Shown here piece by piece: positions 8,445-17,054 of a stretch of DNA of 64,000 bases (within the stretch, counting starts at the first letter, position 1; every line of letters starts with the position of its first letter). The notes beneath the pieces are model-generated. The model did no database searches. It saw only the letters and a program-made list of their open reading frames with translations, and had not been told where the DNA came from. Source of the stretch: Polaromonas sp. YR568 (GTDB taxonomy: Bacteria > Pseudomonadota > Gammaproteobacteria > Burkholderiales > Burkholderiaceae_C); assembly GCF_900116715.1 (NCBI RefSeq), contig NZ_FPBM01000003.1, positions 248,001 through 312,000 of the forward strand, in the 5' to 3' direction. Made by a program: the position numbers and the translations under genes.

Positions 8445-9326
8445 ATGTCCCAAACCTCCTTCCCCCCCGCACCCCAGGAACTGCCGCCGGCAGACGGCCA
8501 GGAGCTGTCGGCCGTGCTGAGCCCGGACATGCCGGCGGTGATCGACCAGGTCGCGCTGGCGCGCCTGTACGGCGAGCCGCTTTTTGCGATGCCGCACGAC
8601 CTGTACATCCCGCCGGATGCGCTGCAGGTCTTCCTGGAGGCATTTGAGGGACCGCTGGACTTGCTGCTTTACCTGATCCGCAAGCAGAATTTCAACATCC
8701 TCGACATCCCGATGGCGGCGGTCACCCGCCAGTACCTCACCTATGTCGATGAAATCCGCAGCACCAACCTGGAGTTGGCGGCCGAATACCTGCTGATGGC
8801 GGCCATGCTGATCGAGATCAAGTCGCGCATGCTGCTGCCGCCGAAAAAGACGGCCGAGGGCCAGGAGCCCGAAGACCCGCGCGCCGAACTGGTGCGCCGC
8901 CTGCTCGAGTACGAGCAGATCAAGCTGGCCGCCCACAAGCTCAACGAAGTGCCGCAGTTCGGCCGCGACTTCCTGCGTGCGCAGGTCTACGTAGAGCAAT
9001 CGCTGCAGCCGCGCTTTCCCGATGTCAACGTGGTCGACCTGCAGGACGCCTGGCGCGACATCGTCAAGCGGGCCCGCCTGGTGCAACACCACGTCATCAG
9101 CCGTGAAGAGCTCTCGGTGCGCGAACACATGAGCATCGTGCTGCGCACCCTGCAGGGCCGCAAGTTCCTCGAGTTCGAAGACCTTTTCGACGCCTCGCGC
9201 GGCATGCCGGTGCTGGTGGTGACTTTTATCGCGCTGCTGGAGCTCTCGAAAGAAGGCCTGCTGGAAGTGACGCAGGCCGAGGCCTTTGCGCCCATCTACG
9301 TGCGCCTCGCGTACACGCCTGCTTAG
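8445..9326 (+). CDS. scpA: Segregation and condensation protein A
   Basis: A 293-residue kleisin subunit of the Smc-ScpAB condensin complex, which organises and separates the chromosome. The N-terminal Smc-binding part has FEGPLDLLLYLIRKQNFNIL and AAVTRQYLTYVDEIRSTNLE, followed by YLLMAAMLIEIKSRMLLP. The C-terminal winged helix (about 215-293) contains REHMSIVLRTLQGRKFLEFE and VVTFIALLELSKEGLLEVTQ. A Pro-rich extension of about 60 residues precedes the kleisin motif. No scpB is adjacent. It is followed 18 bases later by nadB, so the two may share a transcript. Confidence 0.92.
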   Translation: MSQTSFPPAPQELPPADGQELSAVLSPDMPAVIDQVALARLYGEPLFAMPHDLYIPPDALQVFLEAFEGPLDLLLYLIRKQNFNILDIPMAAVTRQYLTYVDEIRSTNLELAAEYLLMAAMLIEIKSRMLLPPKKTAEGQEPEDPRAELVRRLLEYEQIKLAAHKLNEVPQFGRDFLRAQVYVEQSLQPRFPDVNVVDLQDAWRDIVKRARLVQHHVISREELSVREHMSIVLRTLQGRKFLEFEDLFDASRGMPVLVVTFIALLELSKEGLLEVTQAEAFAPIYVRLAYTPA

Positions 9327-9344
9327 GCCCACCCCTTCTCCTCC

Positions 9345-10958
9345 ATGACACGCTTGCCGGCCCCGCCGCAGCACGCCTTTGATGTCCTCATCATCGGCAG
9401 CGGCCTGGCGGGCCTGACGGCCGCGTTGCTGCTGGCGCCGTGCCGGCGCGTGGCGGTGGTGACCAAACGCGAACTCAACGACGGCTCCAGCGCCTGGGCG
9501 CAAGGCGGCATGGCGGCCGTGCTGGCAGAAGGCGACTCGGTGGAGCAGCACGTGAACGACACGCTGATTGCCGGTGCAGGCCTGTGCGATGTGCCCGCCA
9601 CGCGCGCGGTGGTCGAAGGCGCGCCGGAGGCGATCACCTGGCTGCGCGAACTGGGTGTGGCCTTTTCAGAAGACAGTGATCACCCCGGTGAGCTGCACCT
9701 GACGCGCGAGGGCGGCCACAGCCAGCGCCGCATCGTGCACGCAGCCGACGCCACGGGCGCCGCCGTGCAGCGCACCTTGATCGAAAAAGTGCGCAGTACG
9801 CCCGGCATCACACTGTTTGAGCACCACATGCTGGTCGACGTGATCACCGACCGGCAGCTCCAACGCGCCGGCAAGCGTTGCCACGGCGCTTACGTACTCG
9901 ACACCGCCAGCGGCGAGGTGCTGACCTTCAGCGCCGGCCACACGATATTGGCCACCGGCGGCGCGGGCAAGGTCTATCTCTATTCCACCAACCCCGACAC
10001 CGCCACCGGCGACGGCATCGCCGCCGCCTGGCGCGCCGGTTGCAGCGTGGGCAATATGGAATTCATCCAGTTCCACCCGACCTGCCTCTACCACCCCGAT
10101 GCCAAATCGTTTTTGATCAGCGAAGCCGTGCGCGGCGAAGGCGGCAAGCTGCTGTTGCCGGCCTCGGTGGGCGGTGGGCGCTTCATGCCCGCGCACGACG
10201 CGCGCGCCGAACTCGCGCCGCGCGACGTGGTGGCCCGCGCCATCGACTTCGAGATGAAAAAGCACGGCGTGGACTGCGTCTACCTGGACATCTCCCACCA
10301 GAGCCCGGCCTTTTTGCAAGAGCACTTTCCCAACATCCTCAAGCGCTGCGCCGAGCTGGGCATCGACATCACACGCCAGCCCATCCCGGTGGTGCCGGCA
10401 GCGCATTACACCTGCGGCGGCGTGATGACCGACCTGGCCGGGCGCACCGATGTGGCGGGCCTGTATGCCATCGGTGAGACCGCCTGCACCGGCCTGCACG
10501 GCGCCAACCGCCTGGCCAGCAATTCGCTGGTCGAATGTGTGGTGCTGGCGCGTGCGACGGCCCAGGCCATCGAGGCCGGCGCCCCCGCCGAAACACCGGC
10601 CTTGCCCGCCTGGGACGACAGCCAGGTCACCGATGCCGACGAAGCCGTGGTGATCTCGCACAACTGGGATGAGCTGCGCCGCTTTATGTGGAACTACGTG
10701 GGCATTGTGCGCACCAACAAACGGCTGGAGCGCGCAGCGCACCGCATCGCCTTGCTGGACGCGGAGATCCAGGAGTTTTATGCCCACTTCCGCGTTACCC
10801 GCGATTTGCTGGAGCTGCGCAACCTGGTGCAGGTGGCCGATTTGATCGTGCGCTCAGCGCATGGCCGGCATGAAAGCCGCGGCCTGCATTTCAGCCGCGA
10901 CTATCCTGAGCTGGCTGCGTCTGCCGTGCCTACTGTGCTGGTGCCGCCTGCGGCCTAA
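9345..10958 (+). CDS. nadB: L-aspartate oxidase
   Basis: A 537-residue FAD enzyme that oxidises L-aspartate to iminoaspartate, the first step of de novo NAD synthesis; NadA uses the product. The N-terminal Rossmann motif is DVLIIGSGLAGLTAALLLA. Further family motifs are SSAWAQGGMAAVL, EGGHSQRRIVHAADATG, EFIQFHPTCLY and HGANRLASNSLVECVV, with a C-terminal helical domain holding RDLLELRNLVQVA. The length matches the family. Its stop codon overlaps by four bases the stop of the convergent TPR-methyltransferase gene. nadA and nadC lie 3.5 kb further on the opposite strand. Confidence 0.95.
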   Translation: MTRLPAPPQHAFDVLIIGSGLAGLTAALLLAPCRRVAVVTKRELNDGSSAWAQGGMAAVLAEGDSVEQHVNDTLIAGAGLCDVPATRAVVEGAPEAITWLRELGVAFSEDSDHPGELHLTREGGHSQRRIVHAADATGAAVQRTLIEKVRSTPGITLFEHHMLVDVITDRQLQRAGKRCHGAYVLDTASGEVLTFSAGHTILATGGAGKVYLYSTNPDTATGDGIAAAWRAGCSVGNMEFIQFHPTCLYHPDAKSFLISEAVRGEGGKLLLPASVGGGRFMPAHDARAELAPRDVVARAIDFEMKKHGVDCVYLDISHQSPAFLQEHFPNILKRCAELGIDITRQPIPVVPAAHYTCGGVMTDLAGRTDVAGLYAIGETACTGLHGANRLASNSLVECVVLARATAQAIEAGAPAETPALPAWDDSQVTDADEAVVISHNWDELRRFMWNYVGIVRTNKRLERAAHRIALLDAEIQEFYAHFRVTRDLLELRNLVQVADLIVRSAHGRHESRGLHFSRDYPELAASAVPTVLVPPAA

Positions 10959-12547
10959 GCCGGCAGTGGTGTTTCGCTTTTTCGCTGGCGCCACAGCATC
11001 AGATAGCCAGGCACAGTCTTGCTAACCTCCACGCGGATCTGCACTTCTTTCCTGCGCAGCATCTCGAAGCCGTGATTCGAAGCGATGCGGGTCAAATAGG
11101 CCAGGGAATGCGTGTAGCGGCCCGTGGTGTTCAGCCGAAAGTCGCGGGCATCCGGCAAGTCCGATCCATCCTTGCCTTCCTCGTTGGCGACGTCAAGAGA
11201 CTCCACGGAAAACGCAAACAATCCCCCGGCGCGCAACAGTCTTTGCGCTTCGCCAAACAATCCGTCCAGCCTTCCGACATAGATAAAAACATCGGTGGAG
11301 ATCACCACGTCATAGCGGGAGGCCGCCTCTTCTTGCATCATGGCAAGCATGTCCATGCGCTCAAGCCGGGAGTAGATGCCCCGCGCCTGGGCCTGCGCGA
11401 GCATGTTGCCGGAAAGGTCAACCCCCACCAGCTCTTTGGCATAAGGCGCAATGGCCAGGCCCGACAAGCCCGTGCCGCAACCCAGATCGAGCACAGACCA
11501 CTGGCCCGCAGCCGGAGCGGACGCTTCACAGACAAGGTCAATCAGCTTTTTCGGCGCGTCATAACGCAGTGTTTGAACCAGATGCGCGTCAAAGGTAGGC
11601 GCATATTCGTCAAACAGTTGCTCAACATAGCCAGTGGGAGCACGCTCCGAGTTTTCCCCCGACAGGGCAGCTACCAGATGCGCCACCGGGCTGTCGGGTT
11701 GCAACTCGACGACTCGCCGGTAGCTGTTGATTGCCCCTTCTTTATCTCCACGCTCCAGGAGAATATTGCCAAGGAAGCGATGCGCCTCAACATGTTCAGG
11801 CTTGAGTTCAATGGCGCGCCGGTAGCATTCGATGGCTTTTTCGCCTTTGCCCGAAGCATTCATGGCGCCGCCTAGCGCGGCGTGGGCATCTGCATTTGTG
11901 GCATCTACCGAAATTGCCGTTTCATAACACTCGATGGCTTTTTTAAGGTGGTTCAGACGCCCGTGGGCGTCGCCCATGATCTTGTAAGACATCGACGCGG
12001 TAGGCTCCAGCGTCACTGCCTTGCTGTGGCAAATAATGGCGCCCAGAAAATCAGTTTCGTTGAACAGCAGGTTTCCCAGGGAAAAGTGAAATTCCGCCGA
12101 CCGGGGAAAGGCAAAAATGGCTTTTTTGATGAGCGCCTTGGCATCCTCCAGCTTGCCCGACTGAAGCAAAAGACCAAAGAGATCACGATAGGCAAATTCA
12201 AAGTCCGGTTTGAGTTCCAGTGCTTTTGTGAAATGCCGGATGGCGTCAGGCAGGTCATCAAGCGCTTTTGACGCCGTGCCCAGCAAATAGTGAACATCGG
12301 CAAGGGCGGGATTTATCGACAAAGCCTGCTCGAGCGCAGGAATGGCCTCGCCGAATTTTTGCTGCTCAAGCAAAGCAAACCCCAGGCCCACATGGGCATC
12401 CACAAGGCCCGGATTGATAGCCACCGCTTCGCGGTAACAGGCCGCGGCCTTGTCAAAATCCCCCTGGTTCAGGTGTTGATCGCCCTGCTTTTTAAGCGCA
12501 AGGTCAGGGGCAAGGGCGGGCGCGCCCGATCCAAACAAGGTCTTCAT
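10955..12547 (-). CDS. TPR-repeat protein with C-terminal methyltransferase domain
   Basis: A 530-residue protein. Residues about 10-320 are tandem 34-residue TPR units (AVAINPGLVDAHVGLGFAL, ALSINPALADVHYLLG, AIELKPEHVEAHRFLG). They are followed by a class I SAM-methyltransferase domain with motif I VLDLGCGTGLSG, then ELVGVDLSGNML and YDVVISTDVFIYVG. TPR-methyltransferases of this type are thought to modify proteins or glycans; the target here is unknown. I chose the ATG at 12547 over 12619 because the TPR array begins right after it. Codons look more AT-rich than in neighbours. It interrupts the nad genes and its stop overlaps that of nadB. Confidence 0.8.
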   Translation of the reverse strand: MKTLFGSGAPALAPDLALKKQGDQHLNQGDFDKAAACYREAVAINPGLVDAHVGLGFALLEQQKFGEAIPALEQALSINPALADVHYLLGTASKALDDLPDAIRHFTKALELKPDFEFAYRDLFGLLLQSGKLEDAKALIKKAIFAFPRSAEFHFSLGNLLFNETDFLGAIICHSKAVTLEPTASMSYKIMGDAHGRLNHLKKAIECYETAISVDATNADAHAALGGAMNASGKGEKAIECYRRAIELKPEHVEAHRFLGNILLERGDKEGAINSYRRVVELQPDSPVAHLVAALSGENSERAPTGYVEQLFDEYAPTFDAHLVQTLRYDAPKKLIDLVCEASAPAAGQWSVLDLGCGTGLSGLAIAPYAKELVGVDLSGNMLAQAQARGIYSRLERMDMLAMMQEEAASRYDVVISTDVFIYVGRLDGLFGEAQRLLRAGGLFAFSVESLDVANEEGKDGSDLPDARDFRLNTTGRYTHSLAYLTRIASNHGFEMLRRKEVQIRVEVSKTVPGYLMLWRQRKSETPLPA

Positions 12548-12646
12548 TTTTTCCAGCACAACTTGCCTTTCAATCCGGTGTTCACACGAACGTGGCCTAT
12601 TGTCTCCTTGTCCAGCCACATTTGCACTTGCAAGCCCGGATGAGGC

Positions 12647-14416
12647 CTAGGCAGGCCCAAAGTCCAGATCAGCAGGTATCCAGCCCCGCAGGCTGTTCAC
12701 AAAGGCCAGCGCCCGCACGCGCGGCAGGTCTTGCACATGCACCACGGCCTCTTCCCGGATGCGGCCGTCCTGCAAGGCACGGGCGCGCCCCACGCCGGCC
12801 AGCAAGCCGCAGCGCAGCGGCGGCGTGACCCAACGGCCATCCAGCAAAAAAGCCACATTGCCGCGCGTGCATTCCGTAAGTTCGCCATCGGCGTTCCAGA
12901 GCAGCGTGTCGAATACATCGGGCAGCGTGGGCGTGAAGGCGTCGTAATGGGCACGCCTGGTGGTCTTGCAGCGAACGAATTCGCCATGCGCCTCGTCCAG
13001 CGCGCGCTGCGCCAGTTGCAGCCGCACGCGCGCAGGTGAGACCGCAAGCGCATAGGCCTCGGCACGTGCACGCCCCGTTGAATCCAGCAGCAAACGGACC
13101 CGCCACGCGCCTTGGGCATGCGCGTCGGCCACCGACTGCAATGCACCCTGCACATGCCGGGCATCCCACGCGTAGCCAAAGTGCTGTGCGGCTTGGGACA
13201 TGCGCACCAGATGGGCATCGGCATCGCGCAATTCACCGTCCGCGAGTCCCAGAGTTTCCAGCAATTCGAACGGCGCACTGGCGCGCTGCACAAATGCCTG
13301 CTTCAGACCCCACTCGCGCCATTCGCCTTCGGCTGTGGCGCCGGAGGTGATCCCGCTGCCGATGCCGCAGCGCGCCGCATTGCCGCGCAGGGTCACCGTG
13401 CGGATCGGCACATTGAACGTGGCCGCGCCCCCGGGCCGCACCACACCGATCGCACCGCAGTACACACCGCGTGGGTCAGGCTCCAGCGTATGTATCGCCT
13501 GCATGGCGCGCACCTTGGGCGCACCGGTGATGGAGCCGCAAGGAAACAGCGCCGCAAAAACATCGGCCAGGCCGCAACCGGCGCGCGTGCGGGCTTCGAC
13601 ATCCGAGGTCATCTGCCACACCGCGGGCAGGGCCTCGGTGTGAAAGAGGCGCGGCACACGCACGCTGAAAGGCTCTGCAATGCGCGACAGGTCGTTGCGC
13701 AGCAGGTCCACAATCATCACGTTTTCGGCGCGCTCTTTGGGTGAGTTGCGCAGGGTTTCGGCTTGCGCCGCATCGTCTTGCGGGTTCGCGCCGCGGGGCG
13801 CCGTACCTTTCATGGGGCGTGCCAAAAGCAAGCCTTCACGCCAGTCAAAAAACAGCTCGGGCGACACCGACAGCAATTGTTCATTGCCTGTATCCAGAAA
13901 GGCCGCATAACCGCCGGGCTGTGCCCGCTGCAGCGCATGGAACAAAGCCAGGGCCGGGGCGCTGCCCGGCTCCCCTGCCAATACACCCTTCATCTGCGCC
14001 GTGAAGTTGGCCTGGTAGTACTCACCGTTCGCAATGGCGCGTTGCAGTTCGGCCAGCGCTGCATCAAACGCCGGGCGCGGCAACACGTCCTGCCACTGCA
14101 CCTGCGGCGACGGCCCTTCCGCAGGCTGCGGCCAAGGCAAGGGTTTGTCATGCACCGCAAACCAGGCAAGCGGCCCTTCAGCCGGGTGCACGGTGAATGC
14201 GGCATCAAAAGCTGGTGCGGCCTCGTAGCGCAGATAACCCACGCACCAGGCACCTTGCCGCGCCGCGGCCTGCACGGCGTCGAGCACAGCGCGCACTTCT
14301 CCGAGCCGGTGTGCCGCCAGCACTTCACGCGGCGCACCAAAGGCATGGCGAAGGCGCGGCCCCTCCGCTTGGTGGGGGTCGGTGAAGTCGATGAGGGCTG
14401 AAACGGAGCCTGTCAC
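12647..14416 (-). CDS. pabB: Fused aminodeoxychorismate synthase component I / aminodeoxychorismate lyase
   Basis: A 589-residue fusion. Residues about 1-370 are PabB, which makes 4-amino-4-deoxychorismate from chorismate, with FSPELFFDWREG-like SVSPELFFDWREG, MKGTAPRG, MIVDLLRNDLSRIA, GSITGAPKVRAM and the GIGSGIT block. Residues about 385-589 are the PLP enzyme PabC, which releases p-aminobenzoate, with the candidate PLP lysine in CKTTRRAHYDAF and ELTECTRGNVAFLLDG. Together they feed folate synthesis. The glutaminase PabA is not in the window. It follows nadA by 14 bases on the same strand, so nadC-nadA-pabBC is a likely operon. Confidence 0.9.
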   Translation of the reverse strand: MTGSVSALIDFTDPHQAEGPRLRHAFGAPREVLAAHRLGEVRAVLDAVQAAARQGAWCVGYLRYEAAPAFDAAFTVHPAEGPLAWFAVHDKPLPWPQPAEGPSPQVQWQDVLPRPAFDAALAELQRAIANGEYYQANFTAQMKGVLAGEPGSAPALALFHALQRAQPGGYAAFLDTGNEQLLSVSPELFFDWREGLLLARPMKGTAPRGANPQDDAAQAETLRNSPKERAENVMIVDLLRNDLSRIAEPFSVRVPRLFHTEALPAVWQMTSDVEARTRAGCGLADVFAALFPCGSITGAPKVRAMQAIHTLEPDPRGVYCGAIGVVRPGGAATFNVPIRTVTLRGNAARCGIGSGITSGATAEGEWREWGLKQAFVQRASAPFELLETLGLADGELRDADAHLVRMSQAAQHFGYAWDARHVQGALQSVADAHAQGAWRVRLLLDSTGRARAEAYALAVSPARVRLQLAQRALDEAHGEFVRCKTTRRAHYDAFTPTLPDVFDTLLWNADGELTECTRGNVAFLLDGRWVTPPLRCGLLAGVGRARALQDGRIREEAVVHVQDLPRVRALAFVNSLRGWIPADLDFGPA

Positions 14417-14430
14417 GTCGCAGGCGCCCG

Positions 14431-15564
14431 TCAGGCGGCGCCTATGTGCGGCACCAGGCCCGTGACCGGCTGGCCCGCCTTCAGGGCCTCGGTGAAGGCC
14501 AGCATGCGGTCAATCGGCAAACGGGCGCGCAAGCCAAGCGCGGCATCGACATGGATCTCGTTGGCGCCCGTCTCCAGCACATGCGCCAGCCCTGCCAGCC
14601 CGTTCATGGCCATCCAGGGGCAGTGCGCGCAACTCTTGCAGGTGGCACTGTTGCCGGCGGTGGGCGCTTCGATAAACACCTTGCCGGGATTTAACGTGCG
14701 CAGCTTGTGCAGCATGCCGTTGTCAGTGGCGACGATGAACTCTTTCGCGTCCATCTCGCGTGCGGCTTTCAAGATGCCGGAGGTAGAGCCCACCGCATCG
14801 GCCATCGCCACCACATCGGCGGGCGACTCGGGGTGCACCAGCACGCGCGCGCCGGGGTGTTCTTTTTTCAGCGCCTGAAGTTCAAACGCCTTGAACTCGT
14901 CGTGCACGATGCAGGCGCCGTTCCAGAAGACCATGTCGGCGCCAGTCTCGCGCTGGATGTAGCCGCCCAGGTGGCGGTCAGGCGCCCAGAGGATTTTCTG
15001 GCCTTGCGCCTTGAGCGCGCGCACGATGTCGAGCGCGCAGCTGGAGGTAACCACCCAGTCGGCGCGTGCCTTCACGGCCGCGCTGGTGTTGGCATAGACC
15101 ACCACCGTGCGGTCGGGGTGCGCATCGCAGAACGCGCTGAATTCATCCAGCGGGCAGCCCAGGTCCAGCGAGCAGGTCGCGTCCAGGTCGGGCATCAGCA
15201 CGCGCTTTTCGGGCGAGAGGATTTTGGCCGTCTCGCCCATAAAGCGCACGCCGCAGACGACCACCGTTTTGGCCGCATGGTCGCGGCCAAAGCGTGCCAT
15301 CTCCAGCGAGTCAGACACCATGCCGCCGGTTTCTTCGGCCAGGTCCTGCAGGTCGGGGTGCACGTAGTAGTGCGACACCATGACCGCGTTGCGCGCCTTG
15401 AGCAGCTCACGGATGCGGCTTTTCAGCGCCGCGCGCTCGGCCTGCGTGGGCTCGGCCGGCACACGGGCCCAGGCCTCGTGCGTGCTGCAGACGGTGGCCT
15501 CGCCCGCAATCATTGCGAGAGGTTGCTCGTATTCGACGCGGATGGTAGGCATCACGGCATTCAT
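14431..15564 (-). CDS. nadA: Quinolinate synthase
   Basis: A 377-residue [4Fe-4S] enzyme that condenses iminoaspartate with dihydroxyacetone phosphate to quinolinate. The three cluster cysteines of the E. coli-type enzyme are recognisable in [25 protein letters not shown] and [13 protein letters not shown]. Other signatures are [20 protein letters not shown] and [20 protein letters not shown]. The length is typical of the long form. It lies 13 bases downstream of nadC and 14 bases upstream of pabBC on the same strand. Confidence 0.95.
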   Translation of the reverse strand: MNAVMPTIRVEYEQPLAMIAGEATVCSTHEAWARVPAEPTQAERAALKSRIRELLKARNAVMVSHYYVHPDLQDLAEETGGMVSDSLEMARFGRDHAAKTVVVCGVRFMGETAKILSPEKRVLMPDLDATCSLDLGCPLDEFSAFCDAHPDRTVVVYANTSAAVKARADWVVTSSCALDIVRALKAQGQKILWAPDRHLGGYIQRETGADMVFWNGACIVHDEFKAFELQALKKEHPGARVLVHPESPADVVAMADAVGSTSGILKAAREMDAKEFIVATDNGMLHKLRTLNPGKVFIEAPTAGNSATCKSCAHCPWMAMNGLAGLAHVLETGANEIHVDAALGLRARLPIDRMLAFTEALKAGQPVTGLVPHIGAA

Positions 15565-15577
15565 GGCTTAGACCCGC

Positions 15578-16444
15578 TTATTCAGCGGCATCAAATCGCA
15601 TCGAAAAATCCACCGCCCGAACATCCTTGGTCAGCGTGCCGATGGAGATGCGGTCCACACCGGTTTCGGCCAGGGTGCGCAAGCCGTCCAGCGTCACGCC
15701 GCCGGAGATTTCGAGCACGGCACGGCCGGCGTTGATGCGCACCGCTTCTTTCAGGTCGGGCAGGCTCATGTTGTCCAGCAGCACCATGGTGGCGCCGGCG
15801 TCCAGCGCTTCCTTGAGCTCGCCCAGGTTCTCGACCTCGATCTGTACAAAGTCGGCCTGCGAGGCGACCTCTGCCGCGCGCGCCAGCACCTGGCGGATGC
15901 CGCCGGCCGCGGCGATATGGTTTTCTTTGATGAGCACGGCATCGTACAAACCCACGCGGTGGTTGGTGCCGCCGCCGGTGACAACGGCGTATTTTTGCGC
16001 CAGCCGCAGGCCCGGCAAGGTCTTGCGCGTGTCCACAATCACAGCACGTGTGCCTTTCACGATGTCGACATAGATCGCGGTTTTAGTCGCGACGGCGCTG
16101 AGCAGTTGTAAAAAATTCAGCGCCGTGCGTTCGGCCGACAGCAACGCCCGCGCCAGGCCGCGCACCTCAAACACCAATTGGTTGGCTTCGCAGCGTTCGC
16201 CATCTTTCACATGCCAGATCAGCTGGGCTCCGGGGTCCAGCTGCCGCATCGTGGCCTCTACCCAGGCGCTGCCGCACAGCACCGCGCTTTCCCGCGCTAC
16301 CACCTGTGCCCGCGCCTGGCGGTCCGAGGCAATCAGCCCGGCCGTCAGGTCGCCCGCGCCCACGTCTTCCGCCAGCGCGCGCGCCGCATCCGCCTGGGCC
16401 AATGTCGCCACGGCCGCGGCAGAGAAATCAAATGACTTTTTCAT
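15578..16444 (-). CDS. nadC: Nicotinate-nucleotide pyrophosphorylase (quinolinate phosphoribosyltransferase)
   Basis: A 288-residue enzyme that joins quinolinate and PRPP to give nicotinate mononucleotide, closing the NadB-NadA-NadC route. Signatures are [67 protein letters not shown] and VEISGG-like [11 protein letters not shown] near the C terminus. I chose the ATG at 16444; a TTG two codons upstream is possible. No good Shine-Dalgarno is visible. It heads a nadC-nadA-pabBC unit and is divergent from panD, with a small palindrome between the two. Confidence 0.94.
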   Translation of the reverse strand: MKKSFDFSAAAVATLAQADAARALAEDVGAGDLTAGLIASDRQARAQVVARESAVLCGSAWVEATMRQLDPGAQLIWHVKDGERCEANQLVFEVRGLARALLSAERTALNFLQLLSAVATKTAIYVDIVKGTRAVIVDTRKTLPGLRLAQKYAVVTGGGTNHRVGLYDAVLIKENHIAAAGGIRQVLARAAEVASQADFVQIEVENLGELKEALDAGATMVLLDNMSLPDLKEAVRINAGRAVLEISGGVTLDGLRTLAETGVDRISIGTLTKDVRAVDFSMRFDAAE

Positions 16445-16464
16445 AAGCAATCTAAGAAAGGAAT

Positions 16465-16480
16465 TGCACGATACCGTGCA
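16465..16480. promoter_or_regulatory. Perfect short palindrome upstream of nadC
   Basis: TGCACG (16465-16470) and CGTGCA (16475-16480) are exact inverted repeats around a 4-base spacer. The centre lies 28 bases upstream of the nadC ATG, where an operator for the nad unit could sit. It does not look like the published NrtR site. No regulator is encoded beside it. Confidence 0.4.
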
Positions 16481-16607
16481 CTAAACTATTAAATAGAGCC
16501 AAAAACTGTCGCAAATGTTACAGCGACTGGCCCGGCAGCCTTTTCACAGGGCTTGGCCCATCAAAATGGCGCTTTGCTTTCTCGCGTGATTTCTATCCTC
16601 ACCCACC

Positions 16608-16988
16608 ATGTTCAGAACCCTGCTCAAATCCAAAATCCACCGCGCGGCGGTGACGCACTGTGAACTCAATTACGAGGGCTCCTGCGCCATCGATGAAGAC
16701 CTGCTGGACGCCGCCAACCTGGCCGAGAACGAACAGGTGCACATCTGGAACATCAACAACGGTGAGCGCTTCATCACCTATGCCATCCGCGCCGAACGCG
16801 GCAGCCGCATTATTTCAGTGAACGGCTCCGCGGCACGCCGCGCGGCCGTGGGCGACCTGGTGATCATCGCGGCCTTTGCGCAGGTGCATGAAGAGCACGT
16901 CGCGGGCTTCAGCCCCAAGCTGGTCTTCGTCAACCCCGACAACCGCATCAAGGAAGAGCGCTCCACCATACCGGTGCAGCAGCCCTGA
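16608..16988 (+). CDS. panD: Aspartate 1-decarboxylase
   Basis: A 126-residue pyruvoyl enzyme that turns L-aspartate into beta-alanine for pantothenate. The precursor self-cleaves between Gly24 and Ser25, visible here in NYEGSCAID; Lys9 (LLKSKIHRA), Tyr22 and Arg-bearing [16 protein letters not shown] are in their usual places, as is NGSAARRA. The length is standard. It is divergent from nadC and followed by a hairpin terminator and then bioA. panB and panC are 4.5 kb downstream, so the pantothenate genes are split by the biotin genes. Confidence 0.96.
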   Translation: MFRTLLKSKIHRAAVTHCELNYEGSCAIDEDLLDAANLAENEQVHIWNINNGERFITYAIRAERGSRIISVNGSAARRAAVGDLVIIAAFAQVHEEHVAGFSPKLVFVNPDNRIKEERSTIPVQQP

Positions 16989-16997
16989 GCCGTCACG

Positions 16998-17023
16998 GCC
17001 CCGCCGCAACGCGCGGGCTTTTT
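16998..17023 (+). terminator. Probable intrinsic terminator after panD
   Basis: GGCCCCGC and GCGCGGGC form an imperfect G/C stem around a short loop and are followed directly by a T5 run at 17019-17023. It lies 10 bases after the panD stop. A CT-rich tract (17024-17042) follows before bioA. Confidence 0.55.
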
Positions 17024-17054
17024 CCTCTCCCTCTCTCTCTTCACACAGGGCCTC

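Noticed and set aside
7989..9551. Upstream extension of the BamE-like lipoprotein frame across DUF3460, scpA and nadB
   Set aside because: The lipoprotein signal and lipobox set the start near 7988; the rest is antisense shadow.
17024..17042. CT-rich tract before bioA as a phase-variable repeat
   Set aside because: It is irregular and short, outside the coding region, and no promoter overlap could be shown.
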